Origin: Rhizobium sp.
Lineage (GTDB): Bacteria; Pseudomonadota; Alphaproteobacteria; Rhizobiales; Rhizobiaceae
DNA: 64,000 bases
Direction: 5' to 3'
Assembly: GCA_028290545.1 (NCBI GenBank)
Contig: JAQGJP010000056.1
Location: forward strand, 62,001 to 126,000
This document shows, one piece after another, positions 59,206 through 64,000 of the stretch. The first letter of the stretch is position 1. Each line of letters opens with the position of its first letter. Below the pieces are notes generated by a model. The model was given only the letters and a program-made list of their open reading frames with translations. It made no database searches and was not told the DNA's origin. Both the position numbers and the translations under genes were made by a program.

Positions 59206-59610
59206 ATGAAAACCTACATCGTTTCCTATGTCATCACGCTGATCGCGTTTGTGGCCATTGATTTCATCTGGCTCAGCAGCATGGCGAATGTGCTTTATCG
59301 TCCGACCATGGGCGATATGCTGGCGGCACAGTTTCGTGTGGCGCCAGCCGTGATCTTCTACCTGATCTTTGTCGCAGGACTGACCTTTTTCGCGGTTCGC
59401 CCGGCGATTGCGGAGGGAAGCATCGGCACCGCGCTTGCCTATGGCGCCGCCATCGGTTTCGTTGCCTATGCCACCTATGACCTGACCAATCAGGCGACAC
59501 TCAAGAACTGGTCGACGACACTGACGATCGCCGACCTGATCTGGGGATCGGCGCTTTCCGCGGCCGCTGCCGGCATTGCAACATGGCTCACCCCGAAGCT
59601 GGCGGGTTGA
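59206..59610 (+). CDS. DUF2177 membrane protein
   Basis: A 134-residue membrane protein with four helices matching DUF2177: MKTYIVSYVITLIAFVAIDFIWLSSMANVLYRP, FYLIFVAGLTFFAV, YGAAIGFVAYATYDLTNQATLKNW and TIADLIWGSALSAAAAGIA. Members are common next to DUF1365/CFA/amine-oxidase genes. The likely last gene of the rightward lipid transcript. Function unknown. Confidence 0.88.
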   Translation: MKTYIVSYVITLIAFVAIDFIWLSSMANVLYRPTMGDMLAAQFRVAPAVIFYLIFVAGLTFFAVRPAIAEGSIGTALAYGAAIGFVAYATYDLTNQATLKNWSTTLTIADLIWGSALSAAAAGIATWLTPKLAG

Positions 59611-59617
59611 GCGAACT

Positions 59618-61219
59618 TTACTTCGGCGTCCATGCCTTTACCGGCTTGTCGCGTTCGATGATATAAAAGCTGTTTGCGCTGACGTCTTGCCACTCGCCCG
59701 TCTTGCCATCCGGCCAGATGACCCGGATCTCGGTCCTGGCAAGCTTGTCGATGCCGAAATGCCGCCAGCCGAGTTCGCCACCGGCATGGCCGCCGCCAAC
59801 GGTGATTTCGCGTCGCATGGTGACGCCATCGCACTTGACCTCGACCCAGGCGCCGATCGCATCGCGGTTTGCACCCGGCTGCTGGAGTTTCATCTCGATC
59901 CAGTTGCCGGCATTGCTGCTGGTATTGCGCCAGAGCTGCGCATCGACCCAGCGATTGACGACCACAAGGTCCATCAGTCCATCAAGATTGAAATCGGTGA
60001 CCGCAGCACCCCGGGCGACATTCATGCTCACAATGCCGGCCTTGTCGCCGACTTCCTGGAACTTGCCGTCGGGCAGTTGCAGCAGAAGATTATTGGGGTC
60101 TTTCCTGGCGAAATCCTCCATCTCGGCCACATTGCCCTTGGCGATGAACAGGTCCACCATGCCGTCATTGTTGACGTCTTCGAACTGGGTGTGCCAGGCG
60201 GTGCTCGGATGCCAGTCGCCGCCGGTATAGGGTCGGTGAGCGGTGACGCCCTTGGCGAAGGCGATGTCCGCATAGGAAGGCTTGGGCTTGCCGTCCTTGG
60301 GAATGTCGGCCAGCGACTGCAGCTTGTTGTCGGCCATCGATGTCAGGAAATATTCCGGGTAGCCGTCGAAATTGAGATCGTAGCCGGCGATGCCCATGCC
60401 CCAGATGCGCAGGTATCGCCAGCCTTCGGCGAGCGTGTAGAGCGCAGGCGGCTTGCCCGGTTCGATCTTCCACATCTGCTCCTGGCCGCCTTTGTAATAT
60501 TCGCGGTCGTTGGAAACGCGCAGGCTCGGCGTGCCCGAGCGGTTCCAGTCGGTGAACAGCATCGACAGCGGGCAGAAGCTGGGCTTCAGCGCCAAAGGCT
60601 TGGCGAATTTCTGTCCATCGGGCCGGATCAGCCAGTTGTCGGTACAGGTGCCCCAGGGATAGGTGTCTTCATTGCGGTCGACATAGGTTCCGATCGCAAG
60701 CGTCGGCCAGTCCGAACCGCGCTCCCATGTGGCGGCAAACGACGTCGACCAGAAGTCGCCGCCGTTGAAGGCCCATTTCTCGTTGGCGCGCTCGAACCTG
60801 CAGCCGCCCAGCCCGCGCATGACGACATTCTCGCCGACCCGGAGCAAGACAAGGTCGGTGAGCCCGTCCGCATCGACATCCAGCGGATAGGCGCCGGTCA
60901 CAGCATCGAGTTCGAGGCCGCTCTTCTCGGTCACGAACTTCAGCGCGCCACCGCGCCTGCTGGCATTGCGATAGAACTTGGCCGGCTTTTCGCCGCCGGC
61001 AAGAAACATGTCCGGAAAGCCGTCATCGTTGCAGTCGAAGGTCGCTGCACCGCCGCCGACCATGTATTGCCAGTCGCCAGCATAAATGCTGTCGATGCCG
61101 GCGCTCGCGGTTTCCTCAGTAAAGGTCGGAATGGCCACTTTGCCTTCGGCGGCTTGCACGACTGCCGGGACTGCCAGACCCATGGCCAACACAGCAAAGC
61201 TAAGGGAAACAATGCGCAT
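59618..61219 (-). CDS. CRTAC1-family exported FG-GAP/ASPIC-UnbV protein
   Basis: A 533-residue secreted beta-propeller. After a 23-residue signal peptide come five FG-GAP-type calcium loops: DCNDDGFPDMFLAGG, DVDADGLTDLVLL, DLNFDGYPEYFLTS, DVNNDGMVDLFIAKG and DFNLDGLMDLVVVN. The C-terminus (GANRDAIGAWVEV ... HFGIDKLARTEIRVIWPDGKTGEW) is the ASPIC/UnbV module. It starts 3 bp after the haloperoxidase-like stop and is surely co-transcribed; proteins of these two families are often paired. It may present substrate or anchor the enzyme outside the cell. Confidence 0.88.
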   Translation of the reverse strand: MRIVSLSFAVLAMGLAVPAVVQAAEGKVAIPTFTEETASAGIDSIYAGDWQYMVGGGAATFDCNDDGFPDMFLAGGEKPAKFYRNASRRGGALKFVTEKSGLELDAVTGAYPLDVDADGLTDLVLLRVGENVVMRGLGGCRFERANEKWAFNGGDFWSTSFAATWERGSDWPTLAIGTYVDRNEDTYPWGTCTDNWLIRPDGQKFAKPLALKPSFCPLSMLFTDWNRSGTPSLRVSNDREYYKGGQEQMWKIEPGKPPALYTLAEGWRYLRIWGMGIAGYDLNFDGYPEYFLTSMADNKLQSLADIPKDGKPKPSYADIAFAKGVTAHRPYTGGDWHPSTAWHTQFEDVNNDGMVDLFIAKGNVAEMEDFARKDPNNLLLQLPDGKFQEVGDKAGIVSMNVARGAAVTDFNLDGLMDLVVVNRWVDAQLWRNTSSNAGNWIEMKLQQPGANRDAIGAWVEVKCDGVTMRREITVGGGHAGGELGWRHFGIDKLARTEIRVIWPDGKTGEWQDVSANSFYIIERDKPVKAWTPK

Positions 61220-61222
61220 CGA

Positions 61223-62551
61223 CTATCTCCTGGTGATGAGTGCATTGGTATAGGCGCCAATGCATTTGCCCTGCTGCAGGCCTTGAACAATAGCGGCACG
61301 GTAATGGATGCCGCCATAGAGCCGCGAGATCCCGGCTTCCTCGGCGGCGTCCCAGAAGCTCTTGTATTTGCGAGGGATGAGGCCATCGGCCTCGTGCGTA
61401 TGGTCCTCAAACGCGTAGTTTTCGCCAAACAGCTTGGCGAGCACCACGGCCGCCGCTCCCGACTGGGTCGAATGGCCGCTCGGGTATTCCGGGAAGGGCG
61501 GCGTGATCAGCAGCGCTTCCCATTTCGGATCGATCAGCCGCTTTATGTAGCTGATCGGCCGCACGAGGTCGTATTTGAATTTGGCATCCCAGCAGCCGAT
61601 GAACGCATCGGCCACGGTGACACCCAGAAGCGCCTGGACCTCGACCATCCTTTCGACATCGGCATGGTCTTTTTCAAGAGCCGCCATGGCGATCGAAATC
61701 CAGTGGCCGGGCGGCGTCGGCGACAGCATCGGGTCATCCGACCAGAAGCGGGCGATGGCGCGCTGGTCCGGCGTCAATGTGTTGACGGTGTCGTAGACCT
61801 CGAGCGCTTCCTTGTAGAACTCGGAATTCTTGTCCTCGCTGTATTCCAGCGGAGGTGGCAGCGGGCATGTCGCACCGTTGGGCGTGGCGAATGTGCGGTT
61901 CTTGCCCCATCCGGGAAGCAGCGGGAATTGCTGTTGTGCGATCTTGCTCGTCGGCACCCAGTGCGCCGGACCGGCCGTCAGCTTGTATTCCAGCGGAAAG
62001 CCCATGTTCTCGATTCTGGCGCCGCCGTCGCTCATGGACCAGGCGAGAATGTGCTCGGCGACCGCCTTGCCGTGCTCCTCGCTGCGCGCGACGACATCGG
62101 CGGCAAGGCCCTTCGCGACATTCGCCTTCATCTTTTTCGACATGGCGGCAAGCGCGCGCTGCCCGGTCGGGCCGGTATGGGTGAAGAAATTCTGCACGGC
62201 AAACGAAATTGCCGCGTTCAGAACGACGCTCTCGTCATAGGTCTTGCCGGTTTGGCGTTGCGGCACCGGCGTCAGCTCGTGCAACTGGCCAGCCAGCGAT
62301 TTCAAGTCTTTCGAGCCGGTCGCGGTCGCTTCAAACGAGGTGACGCCGAGATAGGCGAAGGCACGGCTGGCGACGGGGGGCGAATATGTGGGCGTGTGCC
62401 GAACAAGTTCAAGAACCAGTTTGTACCAGTTCTTCAGTACATCCTCGGGCGGCTTGCCGCCTGCATGAGCGGTCGCGCTCAATGCTGCCAGCCACGCCAG
62501 CGTGACGACCACGAGCATTGAAATCGTATGACGAATGACTTTCATGAACAC
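61223..62551 (-). CDS. Exported vanadium-dependent haloperoxidase-like / PAP2-superfamily protein
   Basis: A 442-residue protein with a signal peptide (about 1-30) and an alpha-helical PAP2-type core. The phosphate/vanadate site is complete: Lys and Arg in KYDLVRPI (about 324-331), PSGHS (about 357-361) and Arg with the apical His in SRLYGGIHYRAAI (about 409-421). Whether it is a halide-oxidising peroxidase or a phosphatase cannot be read from sequence. GCWD and ATCPLPP supply isolated cysteines. Its partner is the CRTAC1-family gene downstream. Confidence 0.87.
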   Translation of the reverse strand: MFMKVIRHTISMLVVVTLAWLAALSATAHAGGKPPEDVLKNWYKLVLELVRHTPTYSPPVASRAFAYLGVTSFEATATGSKDLKSLAGQLHELTPVPQRQTGKTYDESVVLNAAISFAVQNFFTHTGPTGQRALAAMSKKMKANVAKGLAADVVARSEEHGKAVAEHILAWSMSDGGARIENMGFPLEYKLTAGPAHWVPTSKIAQQQFPLLPGWGKNRTFATPNGATCPLPPPLEYSEDKNSEFYKEALEVYDTVNTLTPDQRAIARFWSDDPMLSPTPPGHWISIAMAALEKDHADVERMVEVQALLGVTVADAFIGCWDAKFKYDLVRPISYIKRLIDPKWEALLITPPFPEYPSGHSTQSGAAAVVLAKLFGENYAFEDHTHEADGLIPRKYKSFWDAAEEAGISRLYGGIHYRAAIVQGLQQGKCIGAYTNALITRR

Positions 62552-62693
62552 CCCCCCGAGCGTGCGGCCTTCCCAGCCTAAATCGATTAAGCATGGGTTT
62601 TGGTCATAAGCAAGAGGGTGCCGTCCGGACCGCTTACTTAAGACTATGGCGTATTCTTATTCCTTCCCTGTCAGCATTCGCGAGTGAAAACAC

Positions 62694-62714
62694 GCGGCAA
62701 AGCAACTATGCCGC
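62694..62714. promoter_or_regulatory. Inverted repeat upstream of the last binding-protein gene
   Basis: GCGGCA-N9-TGCCGC with exact 6-bp arms, 25 bp upstream of the -35 box at 62739. Placement suits an activator or LacI-type operator for the sugar ABC operon that begins at 62809. Confidence 0.4.
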
Positions 62715-62738
62715 AGACAGGTGTAGTTGTAAGCCAAG

Positions 62739-62767
62739 TTGACAGGATTGCCGGTTTCCACTAACTT
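62739..62767 (+). promoter_or_regulatory. Putative sigma-70-type promoter of the last ABC operon
   Basis: TTGACA (62739-62744), 17-bp spacer, TAACTT (62762-62767), 41 bp upstream of the start codon at 62809. The -35 box is a full consensus match. Confidence 0.65.
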
Positions 62768-62808
62768 TTCTGCTGGCTGTCGGAGGACGGCCGGTGGAGG
62801 AGAAAATC

Positions 62809-63981
62809 ATGAAGAAAAGCATTCTGGCCGCGCTCGCGGTCACGTTGATGTCGGCTGTGCCCGTCTATGCCGAAGATTTCCACGGCTATGATCCCGCAAC
62901 ATTCGACAGTGCCATGCTGCCGGCCGAAAATCTCAAGGCCATGGTCACCGACACGATGAAAGTCACGCCGCCGAAGAACGGCAAGAACTACGTCATCGGC
63001 TTTGCCAACCTGGCGCGCGACGTTCCGTTCTGCGCACTGGTCGAGCAGGGCATCAAGGAGAATGCCGAAGCCGCCGGCATCGAACTCGTGGTTGCCGACA
63101 ACAAGCTGGACGGCGCGACCGCGCTGACCAATGCCGAGAGCTTCATCACCCGTGACGTCGATTTCGTCATCGAGTTCCAGACCGACGCGGCCTTCGGCGC
63201 GACGATCATGCAGAAGATGAACGATGCCGGCATCAAGGTCGTCGCCATCGATATTCCGATGCCGGGTGCCACCTTCTTCGGCGTCAACAATCCGCGTGCG
63301 GGCTTCATGGGCGGCGCCTATCTGGCCCAGGCGGCGATCGCCAGGTTCGGCCTCGACAAGGTCAAGCAGGGCTATTTCATCGAAGGCGAACTGCCGCAAT
63401 CCGGCCCGATCCCGGCCATGCGCACCGGCGGCCAGGTCGCGGGCTTTCTCGCGTCGGTTCCCGGTTTCGATGCATCGCATGTGCTGAAGTTCGATTCCAA
63501 GAACGTGCTGGAGGAAAGCTTCACCCAGACCAATTCGCTGCTCGGCAAGATCCCGGCCGACGTGCCGATCATGGGGACTGCGATCAACGACCAGGCGACG
63601 ACCGGCATTCTCCGCGCCGTCAAGCAGGGTGGGCGCGAAAAGGACGTGCTGGTGGTCGGCCTCGGCGCCGATGAGAAGGATACGCTGGCCAACGAGCCGA
63701 ATTTCGTGGCGTCCGTGGGGTCCTTTCCCGAACGCTACGGCAATGCGCTGATCCCGATCGCTCTGTCTACACTTGCCGGCAAGGCGATCCCGGATGCGGT
63801 GCTGATCAACCATGTGATGGTCAACAAGCAGACGATCTGCAACTATTACAAGGACTACAAGTGCTCGACCGATCCTGAAATGAGCTACACCTTCCCGCAG
63901 AAGGAATTCGAGGCCTATCTCGCCACGCTCAAGGACGATCCGACGCTCAAGGATGTGCAGAACCTCGTGCCGACGAAATAA
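62809..63981 (+). CDS. Sugar ABC transporter substrate-binding protein (periplasmic-binding-4 / RbsB-like)
   Basis: A 390-residue periplasmic protein with signal peptide MKKSILAALAVTLMSAVPVYA and a ribose-binding-protein-type fold: YVIGFANLARDVPFCALVEQGIKENAEAAGIELVVADNK, FQTDAAFGATIMQKMNDAGIKVVAIDIPMPGATFFGVNNPRAG and DVPIMGTAINDQATTGILRAVKQGG. It belongs to the CUT2 importer class, unlike the two family 1 proteins earlier in the window. The start at 62809 follows GGAGGAGA. Its ATPase and permease should lie beyond base 64000. Ligand unknown. Confidence 0.92.
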   Translation: MKKSILAALAVTLMSAVPVYAEDFHGYDPATFDSAMLPAENLKAMVTDTMKVTPPKNGKNYVIGFANLARDVPFCALVEQGIKENAEAAGIELVVADNKLDGATALTNAESFITRDVDFVIEFQTDAAFGATIMQKMNDAGIKVVAIDIPMPGATFFGVNNPRAGFMGGAYLAQAAIARFGLDKVKQGYFIEGELPQSGPIPAMRTGGQVAGFLASVPGFDASHVLKFDSKNVLEESFTQTNSLLGKIPADVPIMGTAINDQATTGILRAVKQGGREKDVLVVGLGADEKDTLANEPNFVASVGSFPERYGNALIPIALSTLAGKAIPDAVLINHVMVNKQTICNYYKDYKCSTDPEMSYTFPQKEFEAYLATLKDDPTLKDVQNLVPTK

Positions 63982-64000
63982 CGTCGCCGCAAGCAAGGCG

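Noticed and set aside
59576..62521. 981-codon plus-strand open frame
   Set aside because: Lies opposite the CRTAC1-family and haloperoxidase-like genes, which have signal peptides and complete motifs; the frame is a product of high GC codon bias.
1..64000. CRISPR array, insertion sequence, prophage, toxin-antitoxin or rRNA
   Set aside because: No regularly spaced repeats, transposase, phage structural gene, paired toxin-antitoxin genes or rRNA-like sequence was found; the lone XRE gene at 42436 has no toxin partner.

Overview
The window reads as chromosome or chromid of a Hyphomicrobiales bacterium close to Rhizobiaceae. It is GC-rich, with two DUF982 genes, a DUF2171 gene, many sugar ABC importers, ROK and GntR sugar regulators, rhizobial-style palindromic intergenic DNA, and tightly packed operons with 4-bp ATGA overlaps. 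No insertion sequence, phage gene, CRISPR array or rRNA was seen. One tRNA is present, tRNA-Thr(GGT).

Layout. 1-12045: amino-sugar/peptidoglycan-sugar salvage locus. Leftward run nagK-type kinase, GntR/UTRA regulator, SIS deaminase and nagA (cut by the window edge); rightward run murQ, ABC importer, Gfo/Idh/MocA oxidoreductase, ABC ATPase, ROK kinase and cutC. The divergent promoter region carries two nearly identical 19-bp sites in opposite orientation, likely the GntR operators. 12046-16257: a structured intergenic stretch, small rhizobial proteins and a PAS-GGDEF-EAL protein. 16519-24831: glycosyltransferase pair, exonuclease III, SLC13 transporter, UvrD-type helicase, second DUF982 gene. 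24832-25370: an orphan intrinsic terminator and tRNA-Thr. 25653-31410: GlxA regulator diverging from an exported AhpD-like protein, an RTX protein, a methyltransferase, a Popeye-like membrane peptide and an opposing SDR. 31528-34260: a cyclopropane-fatty-acid (CFA) synthase and a methyltransferase. 34607-40631: compact operon of Tat multicopper oxidase, cytochrome c, periplasmic phytochelatin-synthase-like protease, FAD-dehydrogenase small subunit, GMC dehydrogenase and MFS transporter; then a DHA2 exporter and a small XRE regulator.

42747-50219: leftward ABC importer/SIS/PfkB operon with the gene content of Bacillus fructosamine (frl) operons, divergent from a ROK repressor, with a perfect 21-bp palindrome between them. 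50234-52775: SRPBCC protein, a ROK-type kinase whose motifs occur in circularly permuted order, and trehalose-phosphatase. 52758-59610: lipid-modification locus (two CFA-type methyltransferases, DUF1295, flavin amine oxidase, DUF1365, DUF2147, DUF2177) resembling alphaproteobacterial methylated/furan fatty-acid loci. 59618-62551: vanadium haloperoxidase-like protein and CRTAC1-family protein. 62809-63981: sugar-binding protein starting another ABC operon.

Strongest leads for new biology: the permuted ROK kinase, the multicopper oxidase/phytochelatin synthase/GMC operon, the lipid locus with its tandem promoter repeat, the paired operators of the amino-sugar locus, and two untranslated structured regions (12053-12180 and the transcript ending at 25183).
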